Shown piece after piece: positions 40,421 to 51,701 of a stretch of DNA of 64,000 nt. The DNA lies in assembly GCA_030068145.1 (NCBI GenBank), contig JAPJBO010000899.1, forward strand, positions 28,866-92,865, given 5' to 3'. The notes under the pieces are model-generated. The model did not search any database and was not told where the DNA came from. It saw only the letters and a program-made list of their open reading frames with translations. Both the position numbers and the translations under genes were made by a program. Position 1 is the stretch's first letter. Each line of letters begins with the position of its first letter. The stretch is from Diplonema papillatum. Lineage: Eukaryota; Euglenozoa; Diplonemea; Diplonemida; Diplonemidae.

Positions 40421-41942
40421 CGGTCTCTCTGGTATATTTCCCTTTTTGCTGTCTTTACCTGTTCTCCAGTCTAGTCTCGTGGAGTTCCCACCACATATTC
40501 CAACTTAAAAGGCTGGCATACTTTGAGGAGCACAACCGTGTTGTTTCTTCAGTATAAGTTCGTCCGGAACCTCCCGCTTTTGCTACCTCATCCTTTCCTC
40601 TCTCCCTCATCATTTCAAGCTTCGCCAGCTTCGGCTGACACCATTTGCGCACTTATCTGCTGTACAGTCGGCACGCATCAGCACAAGCGGTTGTCGGCCT
40701 TGCTGGTCGGGCGGGTCAGCTGGCCGACACCATTTTCCAACGAGCCTTCGACTTAATGCCTGACTCCAATTCCTTGGCGTCTGCAGAAAGGTCCAGTAGA
40801 AACCACCATCTGCTGAACAATCTTCGTGCGGGGTTCGCCACTCTTCGGAAAGTATTGGCCTTCTAAGATCCGCGGGATACCACACGCCTATAACAGCCTG
40901 TTGTCGCATATTCTGGCTGCCTGCAAGAAAACAGAAAGGAAAGCCTTTTTGCTTTTCCTGAAGCGTCTCCAGCGACGGTTGAAGACCGGTACTTTCGAGG
41001 GGAGTGGAAGGAACTGAGAGAACACGGATGCGGAAGCGGTCCATACAAGCAAGACAGAGACGCATACTCCCGTAGGACCAAGGGGCTGATGAAAATACGC
41101 TTGAACCCAACAGGGTCTCGGATGCACTGTGAAGGCCCGGAAGGAGATGCAAGGGGGGAGGTTTGAGATCATATATATGGCTGGCCGATCCATGCAGGTA
41201 CAAAGGTTAGCGAATGGGCCAGGTTGTTGTTGATGCGGATAGCTTGTTGAGATACAAACGAGTGTTTGACGGACAAGCGGACAGCAGTGCTGTCAACGCT
41301 TTCCGTTTTTTGTAGCGTTTTGTTGTTTTAGACTGTATTTTGCTTGAGCTGCTTCCTTCATGAATAAAGAAATCTGCGAAGCATCGCGAACTGACGCGTC
41401 GTGGAAGGCGTCAGTCCGTCCATTCGGTGACTTGCTGTTCACTATATTGCACAACAGGCGTGTTGACGGCACCGAAGGGCACTGGTCGCCACGCACAGCC
41501 GGAATCGTATGTTGCGGAAACCTCCAGGCTAGCGGAGAGTCAGCGATGTCGACGCGGGAAGAGGCGGCCTGCTCGAAGTACACCGGTACTCCACGAGTCG
41601 CAGCCAAGTGGTACGAAGAACACCCCTCGTCCTACCGCGGTCGAGAAAGAACAGCCATAGCGCGCTGATACAAGACACTTCAACCCGCATAGCCAAAAGC
41701 TTCCTGTCGGTTGCAGGTTGGGCGTTCAGTCCAACGGTTCGGTGGACCCGTGACATTTCGGTCACACCTCGGGAGTACACACTGGTTTCGCATACCGGTT
41801 CCTCCTCCGGTAGACTGGAAGATAAGGTTCGTCCCTTCGCGGTTCGGTAGATGCCGAAAAGGTGAGATTCGCGCTGGATTCGGACACGCCAAGGGCCCAC
41901 AGAATTTTTCCAGAAGTCTTTTTGCGCAATGGAGAAGGTAGG
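40421..41942. other. No gene recognised between BCD1 and the 41.9-43.2 kb gene
   Basis: Several open frames overlap on both strands, the longest at 40610-41203 on the minus strand. None has a domain or credible splice partner, and they overlap one another. The stretch should contain the BCD1 promoter and the 3' end of the upstream gene. Confidence 0.4.
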
Positions 41943-43222
41943 TTAAAGTAAAAACCATACGTTGCTTCCGTGGTAAGGTCCGATGCCCATGATCTCCGGC
42001 AAAGGGTCGTACATTGCTAGGGCAGCGTCATTTTGCCGTGCGTAGCGTGCCAGCTGCGAGTGGCACATCGTCTGCAGCAGCTCGTCAGTGTCCATTGTGG
42101 AAGTCTGCACGGCCCATTCGTCCAGAAAGTGCTTCCAAAAAGCTGAGCCTTCTCCACGTGACTTGCCATGACTAGCACCACGGTGCGATCTTCGGCGGGA
42201 AACGTCTCTTCTTTGTTGTCGTCTACCGCTCTGCCCCTGATCCCTCGCCGGTTGAGTGTTGTACAGTTGCCTTTCGGTTGCGTCGAACCTTTGGGTTGCG
42301 TCGAACCTTTGGGCGTCGGTTTGCCTTCTGAAGACGCGGGATATTTCTTCATTGGACATGCCCTCTGTAAGGGCGGCAAGGCGTTGGAGCCTTTGCAACT
42401 GTGCTGGTGAAAGTGACGGCTCCCTTTGCCGAGGGGGTGAGCCGGTTGAGAACTGAGGGGAACCGTGACTGAAGCGCGGAGGCGGTGCCTTTTGCGTTGG
42501 TGGAGACTGCCAGCTGTGTTTGCGAACGGGTTGTACCGAATGGAGGTTCTGGGGCTGGGGCTGGCGCGGGGAGCTTGTGGTCGTATGAGTCATTGCAATG
42601 GGACTCTCGACGGGCAGGCTCGATGAAGACTGTTGCCTGGAATGCTGCCGCTGAACAGGAGGTGGTGGCGGGGGGGGAGGTAGCACTGCTCGTAAATACA
42701 CCGGCTCTCGGTTGCCCAGGTCCAGTTGTGCGGGCGTCTTACTCAGGTCGAGTTGTTCTCCGCCCCCTGCACGGTGGACAGTGAAGCGGTCCAGCCCTGC
42801 GCCACTGAGATATGTTGCGCCTAGGATTCTCTTCAGTGCTTGGATCTGCTTCTCGAGTCCGAGGGGCTGCGATGGATCCACCTGCCAAATCTGCCCGCTG
42901 CTCTGTGAGTGAAAGTTCTCATTGCCTAACTAACCGTGAACTTTGGGTCCGTAGCTTCCGATGATTTTGGGCTCAAATTTAATTCACATGCAGAACGTGC
43001 GGAAAAGGTCCAAAAAGGTGGGGAAAAAACACTTTTCCGAGTTTCATGCAGCTGCTGGAGGGGCACAAGCTCTAGAAAAGGGTCCAGGGTGTACCTGGTA
43101 GGGAGAGTCTGCCCCAACTTGCCATATTTGGGTCGCCAATTCCACATCAGCATCACATTCGCTGATCCTTTGCAGGTGGGGGGGTGGCTTGGCACGGGAT
43201 CTATCGGCTTGTTGCGGGCCAC
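41943..43222 (-). CDS. Unrecognised Pro/Gln-rich protein, at least two exons (5' end missing)
   Basis: Exon 43095-43222 starts after CTTGCAG and, two bases in, encodes 42 codons including HLQRISECDADVELATQIWQ; it ends TACCAG|GTACACC (phase 0). Exon 41943-42881 follows GGCAG in phase 0 with 312 codons and TAA. It begins VDPSQPLGLEKQIQALKRIL, then a Pro-run and a Gln/Ser/Pro-rich disordered region, a short repeat RFDATQRFDATE, a basic RRR stretch, and a C-terminal helical part FWKHFLDEWAVQTSTMDTDE. The GTG at 42881 is an internal codon, not a start. An upstream exon contributing one base of the first codon is required and was not found. No family recognised. Confidence 0.65.
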
Positions 43223-44384
43223 CTGCAAGAAGACGAAGGTAGTTTTGTTTTAGAAGCAAAGCATACTTGTTTTCCGGTAAGGAGTGGGCAGGACGTTTTA
43301 AAAGGGGGAAAGAGGAACAAAGCACATGATTGCTTCTTGGCAAATAGTAGGTGGGACGCTCTTGATTAGAGTGAAAGTTCGTAACTGCTGCACATCAACC
43401 TGCTCATCCTCCTTGGCTGTCAGCTGAGGCCTCTGCCCTTTGCTTCATTGAAGGCGTCCGCGGCCAGGCATATTAGGATTGCCTCACAGGTTGATTAGCC
43501 AAGCCAAAAGACACATCTCAGGAGAAAAGAATCGGGGCAGGTTGACATTTACATAAGCGAGCAGTCCATCGCAAGCTGGGACCGGTGCCAGAGGAACAAA
43601 CATAATATTATGTTGGTTTGGCGGGACATAGTTCGTGGTCTACAAGGCAAAATGAGAGCAAGATTTCGTACAAGAACTTCAAGAACGTCCACTTTTGCTT
43701 TGTGTGTGTTCCTTTTGCCTTGGCAGATGGTCCACGCAATCAGTCGATGGATTGTTGCCCGACTCGGATGTAGGACGGACCCACCCTTCGGACATTCCGT
43801 CCAAGGTCTGGACAGAAATTCCGACTGTGACTAACCAATGATAGTAGGTGACCTTACACACGCGTGAGAGCCAATTTAATACATGCGGAAACACATGCGG
43901 AAAACACGTGCGGAAACACGTAAGGAATTCCGCACGTACGGAAAATCACAATATTCACGTGCGGAATTCCGTACGTTCCGCATGCGGAACGCAAGGCCTG
44001 CTCACACAGGAAAAACACTGGGGGTTTGCGCCTTTGCGTACATTGCAGAACATCGCGACCCTGGTGTTTGCCCGCGCCTTGGGGTGCTCAATACTCAGCT
44101 CGACCCCTAGATGCCGCTGTAATAGGAGGCTGCAGGACCACCACTGGTGCAGTCACGCAGGAGAGTACCTGGGACACCCCCCGGGTGTCCCAGGTTTTAC
44201 CCGGTCTGTCATTTCCCCGTTCCAGCTTTAGTCATTCCAATTACGGTATCTCATTCACTCGAAACCTTTTCTCGAGAATAAATAGCTAATTCTCTAACCA
44301 CTTGCGGACGGAGGGTGGGGATTACTTTGGGAACGAAGCTGCAACGACCTCGGCTCAAGACTCTGTCCCACCATACTGTGCATA
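43223..44384. other. No confident gene; cacatgcgga/cgtacgga short repeats
   Basis: 43879-43995 is built of short repeats of the type acatgcggaaacac / cgtgcggaattccg. A minus-strand stretch near 43680-43840 (VGISVQTLDGMSEGWVRP) looks weakly coding. Upstream exons of the 41.9-43.2 kb gene may lie here. Confidence 0.35.
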
Positions 44385-45495
44385 CGAGTCGTATTCTCGT
44401 CTAAACTCGTATTTCAGTTTTCGGAGCAAATTCTCGCCAAACGACTCGTATTCTCGTGCCAAACTCGTCAAAACTCGTATTATTCTCGTCAACACTCGTC
44501 TAAACTCGTCTAAACTCGTATTGACGAGTTTAGACGAGTACAGGCTATTTTCACTGTGGAACACGGTATTTGGCCTTCTGTGCTACTTTCCTGCACCACA
44601 AGACCGGTATCCTGCGACCCGCTGTTCCTCATTTCCTTCAGCTCCTGTATTCCAAGAATTCCTGCTCCCGAACAGCCGCTTTTCAGGGCGACGGTTGGAT
44701 AATTTGAGGATGGCCGACCAGCCACACGAAGAAGACCAAGAAGATTCGCAGCAGCATCGGCAAGATAGGCAAGACGGGGTTCCGGTACACTTGAATGTCC
44801 ACAAACCAGCAAAGTACCCCATCGCGACTTCAGGTCAAGCATATGGAGGCGGTGCCGCGACGACCACCTGCCGTGCACCTCGTTGAGAAGGGAACGAATA
44901 CCAGGACACGGTGCTCACCATGACTTCTTTGAACCGAGAGATGAGAGCAGGGAAATGTCACACGGAATGTTAACGAGGGTTTAGCACGAGATGGATGAGC
45001 CACATGATTGGCCCCATGATAGCCCATAAGCAAGCACGCTCGGCCACCATGTTTCCCCAGTCACCCGCGTATGTTCCGTCGATCAGGGACGCCAGTTTTC
45101 GGAGAGTTTCAGGCTTTTTTGGCCTCGCGAGTTCCTGACTAACGAACTGCACCAACAAAGCGTGACGGTCAGAATGTTGAAGTTGCTTGGGTGAGGGCGG
45201 CATTATTGATGTTGGCAGCATCGACATCAATGTTTTCACGGTGAAACGCTTCTGCAGCTGCATCACTTCCTCTTTGGTCGCGTTGCGTCTTATATGGACC
45301 AGAACCAGCCCAGGAGGTTTTCCTCCGGACACAACATTTCTTAGCACCAAAGAATATGTCCCAAAAATGACCTTGTGGCCAAAATACCCCCAGCAAAACC
45401 ACCTTCAAAAAATTCTCGTCTAAACTCGTATGACGAGTTTAGACGAGAATCTGATCCGAAAATACGACTCGTACACGAGAATACGACTCGTATGC
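44385..45495. mobile_element. Inverted-repeat element with ctcgtctaaactcgta ends
   Basis: The left end (44385-44545) is an array of tattctcgtctaaactcgta-type units ending in the palindrome ctcgtattgacgagtttaga. The right end (45413-45495) has attctcgtctaaactcgtat directly followed by gacgagtttagacgagaat and further cgactcgta units. About 870 bases lie between, with open frames on both strands. It is consistent with a DNA transposon of about 1.1 kb. Confidence 0.6.
44970..45350 (-). CDS. Hypothetical ORF inside the ctcgtctaaactcgta element
   Basis: A minus-strand frame of 126 codons has protein-like composition: VHIRRNATKEEVMQLQKRFT, HALLVQFVSQELARPKKPET and a hydrophobic C-terminus, RACLWAIMGPIMWLIHLV. 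No domain recognised. It may be transposon-encoded or a captured exon. The frame begins near the right terminal repeat, so an upstream part could be missing. Confidence 0.4.
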   Translation of the reverse strand: MVLRNVVSGGKPPGLVLVHIRRNATKEEVMQLQKRFTVKTLMSMLPTSIMPPSPKQLQHSDRHALLVQFVSQELARPKKPETLRKLASLIDGTYAGDWGNMVAERACLWAIMGPIMWLIHLVLNPR

Positions 45496-46545
45496 ACTGT
45501 ATGCTGCTACGCATGAGAGTTTGCTGGTACGCTCTACTAACGCGCAAGCCGGACGAAGGCTCGTAGAACGTGGCGCGCTGTTCTCGCCTGTTTTGCCAGT
45601 CGGGTTTGCGGACAAAGTGCCTTGACGCTCTGCCGACTCTCATCAACTGGGGCATGTCCAGACCCTTCAAGTGCTTGCCTTGAAATTCAAATGACGAACG
45701 GACGAATGCTACACGAACGCATATAGTTCCATGTTTGGACATGCACTCCGACCGGAACACTCATGCCCGTACGAAACCACAACACTGCCACAGGAGAAGT
45801 TTGAAAACGGGCCCTTCGTGTTATGCTGCATATGCTTTGAGCTATAGTAAGAGATGAGCATCAGAGAGAGCAAGCTTTTGCCGGAACGGGGTATTGTGTG
45901 GAAGCAGAGCTCGCCAGCTCCACAAGTTGCGGCTCTTCTCAAAAGAACTCTGCAGGTGATCACGGGTGAACTTTTGAAGCGGGGGAGGAAGATGGGAAAG
46001 ACAACAAGTTGTGCGTAGTGCAAGAGGATCACGTGGGAACGAGGCGTGGGAAACGCAGAAGACTGAATACAGTTTCGAGAACGCCTTTTCGACTAAGAAA
46101 AGCGCCCAAGAAGACGATGGAATGTCGCCTAGCTGCTGGTCCCAAACGCAGGAAACGGGGCAGAAAGGGTCCGCTTTGGCGGACTGGGTACGTGGAAGCT
46201 TCCAACGAGTGCTTAGAAGATAGAAACCATTGGGGGGTAGATGGGTGGGGACAGTACCTGGACGTTTGCCAAGAGCTCTGGCTCGCCGGTCAGCGTTAGG
46301 AACATGATGCCGTTTTAGATGCTTCTTCGAAGCTGACCTGGCGAAAGATGCGCCTTCTTCAGACTGCTCCTTGTATGCGGACCCGACGCCCCGCCCCACC
46401 CCCTTCGACAGTTGCTTACTCGCGCAGGTTGAAATAAATCGGGTTTCAATGCCCTTTCGGTCTGTTTTCTCTGTATGATTTGACATGATACTTCATTTCT
46501 CCCACTGGGCAGGTGTAGTTTTTCTTTTGAGCAATTTACCTTATA
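45496..46545. other. No confident gene
   Basis: A minus-strand frame at 45842-46486 opens with an ATG (MSNHTEKTDRK) and contains donor-like sites, but has no domain. Plus-strand frames overlap it. I cannot support a gene. Confidence 0.35.
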
Positions 46546-46782
46546 GCCAGGTACAATTGAAATTCCCTAACAGCCAGCAAAACAAATTTACTTCCCTTCG
46601 AGCCAGCAAAAACAAATTTTTTTACCGGCTGGATTTTTTTTGTCCCTGCCGCTGAACAGCTACAATGAGGCCCAGGGACAATAAGGGAGCTTTTTGTCCC
46701 TCCAGGGACAAAAAGTTTTTTTTTGTCCCTGGAGACATTTTCATAGCAACACCTACAGGATTAAAGGAAACAAGACCACAAA

Positions 46783-47048
46783 ATGCCGAAGGTGAAGAAA
46801 GAAGGAGTCAGCGACTCCAGTCCCGAAAGCTCTGAAGGCGAAAGCAGCGACAGCGCTCTGCCGGAGAAGTCCAGGCAACGTTACACGTTGGTGTGGAGGG
46901 ACTTCAAGACTACATTCAAGTTCACTGCAAGTACCCAAAGCCCCTCTCGGGAAAGCCATCCAAGAAGCAGCCGACGGAGGCACAGTACGCAACCTTCTTC
47001 AAGCACCTGGTAGACGACCGCAGCTTCAACCATGTGGCATTGATCTGA
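46783..47048 (+). pseudogene. Frameshifted small gene inside the inverted-repeat element
   Basis: An ATG at 46783 opens MPKVKKEGVSDSSPESSEGE ... SRQRYTLVWRDFKTTF. A different frame then continues as VHCKYPKPLSGKPSKKQPTE ... YATFFKHLVDDRSFNHVALI to TGA at 47046-47048. Both parts have strong coding character, and the switch lies near 46915-46935. So this is a once-coding unit with a frameshift (or a very short unrecognised intron). The acidic Ser-rich start and basic C-terminal part are unassigned. It is the only convincingly coding-like plus-strand sequence in the window, and it sits in a mobile element. Confidence 0.6.
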
Positions 47049-47324
47049 ACTTGAAGGTGGGCAAGTAAGCCTAACCCCCCATTTCCCTATCCTATTTCCC
47101 CTGTTCCTTTTTACCTCTCTTGTTTCCCCTGTTCCTTCTCAGAGTGAGACTGAGAAGCGAGGTGTTCATGAACACCGCCCTTTCTTAGCACAACCCTTTT
47201 AGCATGTTGTCTTGTGGTGAGGAATGCTCATTCCGTTTCCTTTTGCTCCTGGGCCTCATTGCAGCTGTTCAGCGGCAGGCAAAAAAAATCCAGCCGGTAA
47301 AAAAATTACGTTGTACCGGTCAAG

Positions 47325-47430
47325 GGGCCTTTTTGTCCCTCGGGCAAGTTTTTTTCACTCGACTCGCCCTCGGGCTCGTCTCGTGAAAAAAACTTGCCCT
47401 CGGGACAAAAAGGCCCCTTATTTACCGGTA
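47325..47430. repeat. Long hairpin with tgtccctcgggcaag arms
   Basis: The arm accggtcaaggggcctttt / tgtccctcgggcaagttttt is mirrored by aaaacttgccctcgggacaa / aaaggccccttatttaccggt. The loop (ctcgactcgccctcgggctc) is itself nearly palindromic. It lies inside the right part of the 46.5-47.5 kb element. Confidence 0.8.
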
Positions 47431-47530
47431 AAAAATAGCTATATTTGCCTTCGAGCCAGCAAAAACAAATTTAATTCCCTTCGAGCCAGCAAAAACAAAT
47501 TTAATTCCCTTATAGCCAGCAACAGCACTT

Positions 47531-49000
47531 TTTTTTGGAATTTTCACATTTTCCGGATGTAGGCCTATTTTGACCCATTTTGACAACTTTTCAAGATTTT
47601 GGCCATTTTTTGCCATTTTGGCCGATTTGCCCATAGTTTGGCCTATTTTTGCCTCTGTTGCCGGGTTTAGACTTTGGCCATTGCCTCCAGATTTTGCTCA
47701 TAATTTGCAAAGTGCATTTCCCTGACAACATTGAAGAAAACAATTTCCGACAGGAGTCGCCGTTGACAGGCACTGGTCCCCTAAAGCACTGATCACACCC
47801 CAGGAGCAATCAGTATTCTTACTTCATCAATTCCAGCACCATAATCAAACTCACTGTACATCAATTCCAGCACCATAATCAAACTCACTGTATAATCAAG
47901 GCGCTTCCTTTTGATTCAGAAAGGATTCATGTCCGCACGAACCCCCTACGGCACTGTAAAATGTAGGGACAGCCCTATTCCTATTGCATGTTCGCGTGTT
48001 TCACAATAACCCGGTCGGTTCCTCCATCTGTACGGGCTTGCTTTTGCACGCATGTGTATCCTTTTTCAGGGTGTGCTTATCCCTTCCATCCATCCCTTTG
48101 CTTAGTTCGTGAGCCATGATTGTTTCGTCAAAGGCATGCATCCTGGCAGGTATGAACCCCTTTCTTTTGGGAGGACAAAGCGGGAAGGGGGGGTAATATT
48201 GCATCATCCTGCGTCAAGTCATCTGCACTACGATTAAAAGAATTCGCTCTCTAAGTACGGAGTCAAGTCTCGTCTGTATACGCGATGCGGTTTACCGAAG
48301 CCATCGAGCGCCACGGCCAGGGATGGATACGTTTACTCGCTGATCGATGCTGCGGCAGTACAGCAAACCCACTATGCAGCCTGAGTTCAGCCCCGCGCAC
48401 CTAGCGCTCACAAGGCAACCCATGATCACTTCGGTGTGAGGGATCAGTCCTGACCGAGCCTAATGCCTGCCGGGCGCCTGCTCCGTTGCGGTGTTTGCTT
48501 TCTGACCAATGCGTTCCGGTCCTTGCGTTAAGTTCGCGCCTTCTGTGGGTATACAGACTTGATCACGACTTTTGGAAACGAAGCTTACTCTTGAGATCTG
48601 GTGTGGAGGGCCATCGTTTCCTGACAAAACCCACTCATGCAGCCTGAGTTCAGCCCCGCGCATCTAGCGCTCACAAGGCAACCCGTGATCACTTCGGTGT
48701 GAGTAATGCCTGCCGGGCGCCTGCTCCGTTGCGGTGTTTTGAAAACTAGGTAACGTTGTGCTCAGCGGTCCTTTCAAACTTAATGCCATGAATCATGTTC
48801 TACCTCCTGTGATTCGTGTGACTTTTAACAATCTTGTTTCGCCCCCACTCCTTCCTACAGCAGGACAGGTCCTGCTCTGTGGCAACCAATGTTTTCTCAC
48901 CCAGGCTGGTAGAACTGGTCATCCTGTTCAGGCGTCCAGACTGGTGGACTGGTGTGTTCAAGCTGTCCAGGCTGGTGGACTGTTCTGGTCAAGTGCTATA
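47531..49000. other. No gene recognised; short duplications
   Basis: 47826-47890 repeats catcaattccagcaccataa twice. 48378-48495 and 48639-48737 share cctgagttcagccccgcgca, aggcaaccc and cctgccgggcgcctgctccg. No credible gene. Confidence 0.5.
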
Positions 49001-49002
49001 AG

Positions 49003-49100
49003 GGAATAAATTTGTTTTGCTGCTGGCTATAAGGGAATTAAATTTGTTTTGCTGGCTGTAAGGGAATGCAATTGTTTTTGCTGGCTGTTAGGGAATTATA
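49003..49100. repeat. aaatttgttttgctggct subterminal repeats, inverted relative to 46.5-47.5 kb
   Basis: Three to four units of gggaattaaatttgttttgc / tggct lie in the opposite orientation to those at 46570 and 47455-47520. A further set lies at 49728-49815. Together they suggest related elements, or one large element from 46.55 to 49.1 kb, with such repeats at its ends. Confidence 0.7.
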
Positions 49101-49119
49101 GCTATTTATTCACCGAGAG

Positions 49120-49215
49120 AAAAGTTGTTTTCTTGCACGAGGGTTTTCCAGATTGCCACGAGAGCCCGTAGGGCTCGAGTGGCAATCTGGAAAACCCGAG
49201 TGCAAGAAAACAACG
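49120..49215. repeat. Near-perfect long hairpin, about 40-bp arms
   Basis: The arm aagttgttttcttgcacgag / ggttttccagattgccac is mirrored by gtggcaatctggaaaaccc / gagtgcaagaaaacaacgtt. The loop, gagagcccgtagggctcga, is itself palindromic. The design matches the hairpin at 47325-47430 but the sequence differs. Confidence 0.9.
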
Positions 49216-51701
49216 TTCTCGAGGTAAGAAGATAGCTTTACTGCCAGGGGCAACTTACTTTTCTGCACCACGAGTGAGCTACACGGCCAGCCACAGCCCG
49301 CCAACGCTGTGTCGACAACATCGTAGTAGGTGCAGGTTTGACTCCTAGCTTTTCTGATTTCAAATCTGCTTGCCAGGTTGATGTACAGATGTGCTTTCCA
49401 ATTTCAAGTAGCAACCTCGTGGACTTGGCCTGTTTTCTCTTCCGATTGTCAAACTTATCACTCATTCTTCGCATTTGGTAGGTCTGCAGGCGGGGAGCAT
49501 GGTGTGGCAAAAAATGCTCCCGTTGAGGTAGATTCTTCGCGGATTGCCCGCTTTTTCCCCCTTAAGATGTCAGTATGACAGGCTATTTACCACTGGAAAC
49601 CAGTTTTGCTCGGAGTGCAAGAAAAGTAGCTTGGAGTGTAAGAAAAGTAGCTTGGAGTGTAAGAAAAGTAAGCTTGGAGTGTAGAAAAGTAGCTCACGGT
49701 GATGCAGAAAAGTAAGTTGCCCGGCAGTAAAATTTGTTTTGCTGGCTCGAAGGGAAATAAATTTGTTTTTGCTGGCTGTTAGGGAATTAAATTTGTTTTG
49801 ATGGCTCGAAGGGAAATACCCCTTTTCTTTTACGTTACGGCTGGCAATTGCCAAATTTGCGGCCGGTGTCCTTTTTCTAGCCCAGCTTATATACGCTGTG
49901 CGAGGGTCTACTGGGCACAACTCACCTCGCTACCCTCAAAATGGAAACGCGGTGTTTCGCAACTTCAGGTGCACAGTGCAAACAGTAGGCAAAAGAGGCT
50001 GAACAACACGCGGAAAAGGAACGGGGCCGCGAAAGACTCCGCAGCGCTTTGAGCAGCACGAGGCAATGGACAACCCGGATTCTTCCCGAAAACGTACACG
50101 ACGAGTGCTTCGGCAATGGTCTTACCGCGGAGACAAAAATACTGCACAAGGCAGGCCATAGCCTGGGGAGACGATAGTGTGGTCAACGAGGACTTAGCCG
50201 ATGTCGGAGGGCGACTTGGGAAATGAGGGACGTCGCCGCGGAAGTGAAGCTTTCGGCAAAGGGGATGCTCGGCTCCGACGATGCTGGACAAAGGATCGGT
50301 CCTCGTTCGAGGTTCGAGGCACTCAAGGAATTTGCAGACAGGAACCTGCTTGCAATGAAAGCGCATCCCAAATGAATTTCTGCGTGTCCACACGAAAAGC
50401 ACTTACCCCTGCTTGTGGAGCCGCCGCGTCGCGCGCAATAGGTGCAATCCACCTTCAAACCATAAAATCTCCTACGTCTTGAATCCATTGTACGAGAGAA
50501 GAGGAGGTCTCTGAAAAGGCGAAGACAACCCCGGGGAAATACCGGAGCCCCGTGAATCTGGACTTTGACTGCGACGCAGGCACCTGCCACGGCCACTGCT
50601 TGTCGGAGAAGAAATGTGAAAACGGAAAAATCTCGTCGAGGCCGCCAACAACGGGACCGGTGAATCCTGCAGTACAAGATGCCACGGAGCTTGGACTGAA
50701 CGCCTGGAAGGGAACTCCAGGAAGCGCCAGTTGCTCCAAAGATTTCCATGCCTGCGCCGCAGCAGGTATGTGTATCGCGTCCACGTTATCCCACCTGCAG
50801 TACTGTGAAAAGCCGAGGTGCCAACAGTGACCCCCGTGAGACACTACTGAAAGGAGCGGCGCGTCGGGGTCAGCGATACCCACAGGCGCGGAATCATGCC
50901 CCCCGTAACACCTGTGCCCCAAGCAGCACCAACGTCAGTGTTAAGCGGCATTTTCGTACCTAGCTGATGCACTGCATACTTTCAAAAAGAACCCCTTGCC
51001 GAAAACCGCCTTTCGTCGCTCTGCTGTCAGTTTCGGATTCCATCCTGACTGTTGTCTGATGTCATAGTTACAATATTCTGTAACGCCAATGCTTGCGTCC
51101 ATTTTCGCTTGTTTCCAACACTCAGTGTTAGTTCATTCGCAGGGCAAAGCTGATTCATCAATCCTTCGGGCAGCCAACCCCTCCACTGTACTGAACAATC
51201 TGGCCTTCAATGCTCGTCAGAATTGTCAGGCTGTCCTGTTCAGCCCACAGGCCTCTGGACATTGCTCCGCATCCTGGTTGAAGCGAATGGCAGCAAGAAT
51301 TCAAGAACATTTGTGTACAGTCGCAACTATGCTATCGAATGGCAAGCTTTTGTTGGTTACTTGTTGCGGGATCCAATGACAGGAATGGCTCTGAGTGAAC
51401 GACAGGCAAGGCGAGATGGAAATAACAAGCATGCAGATGTCGGATTCGCTAGTAGCACGCAGAGTCTCAAGCATCTATCAAAAAAACAGCTGAGTGGTGT
51501 AAATGTGGCCGTTGTGTTGAAGATCGGAATAGTGAAACACAGGAAGACTTAGAGCTAGAGGCGATGCAGACAGAGACGTGATACAACGAGTTGTAAAGTA
51601 CAAGTTCACACGTCTCATCATGCGAAAACGGAGACGTGCCCACGATGTGCTAGGGGTTACAGGTTTTTTGCACCATTGCAGCGACTTTCGCGTGTCTGTG
51701 G
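49216..51701. other. No confident gene; coding-like fragments on the plus strand
   Basis: Plus-strand stretches near 50552-50830 and 51223-51552 (NYAIEWQAFVGYLLRDPMTG then ALSERQARRDGNNKHADVGF) have protein-like composition but switch frame and lack a start or domain. They may be remnants of a decayed element. The subterminal repeat at 49728-49815 belongs to the family described at 49003. Confidence 0.35.

Larger units (their letters stand above)
46546..47530. mobile_element. Inverted-repeat element carrying a gene fragment
   Basis: 46622-46673 (taccggctgg, tgtccctgccgctgaacagc, acaatgaggccca) returns inverted at 47249-47299 (tgggcctcattgcagctgtt, cagcggcagg, ccagccggta). Outside both arms lie agccagcaaaaacaaattt repeats (46570-46620 and 47455-47520). 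The interior holds the frameshifted gene at 46783-47048 on the plus strand. The right part also contains a long hairpin (47325-47430). Confidence 0.75.

Noticed and set aside
40610-41203. 197-codon minus-strand frame between BCD1 and the next gene
   Set aside because: No domain, and plus-strand frames overlap it; composition not like the supported genes.
42882-42912. GTG at 42881 as a start codon for the 312-codon exon
   Set aside because: It directly follows an acceptor (GGCAG) and joins in phase with the exon at 43095-43222, so it is an internal Val codon.
45842-46486. Minus-strand frame starting MSNHTEK as the first exon of the 41.9-43.2 kb gene
   Set aside because: No splice pair with the required phase could be shown, and the intervening inverted-repeat element makes the link speculative.
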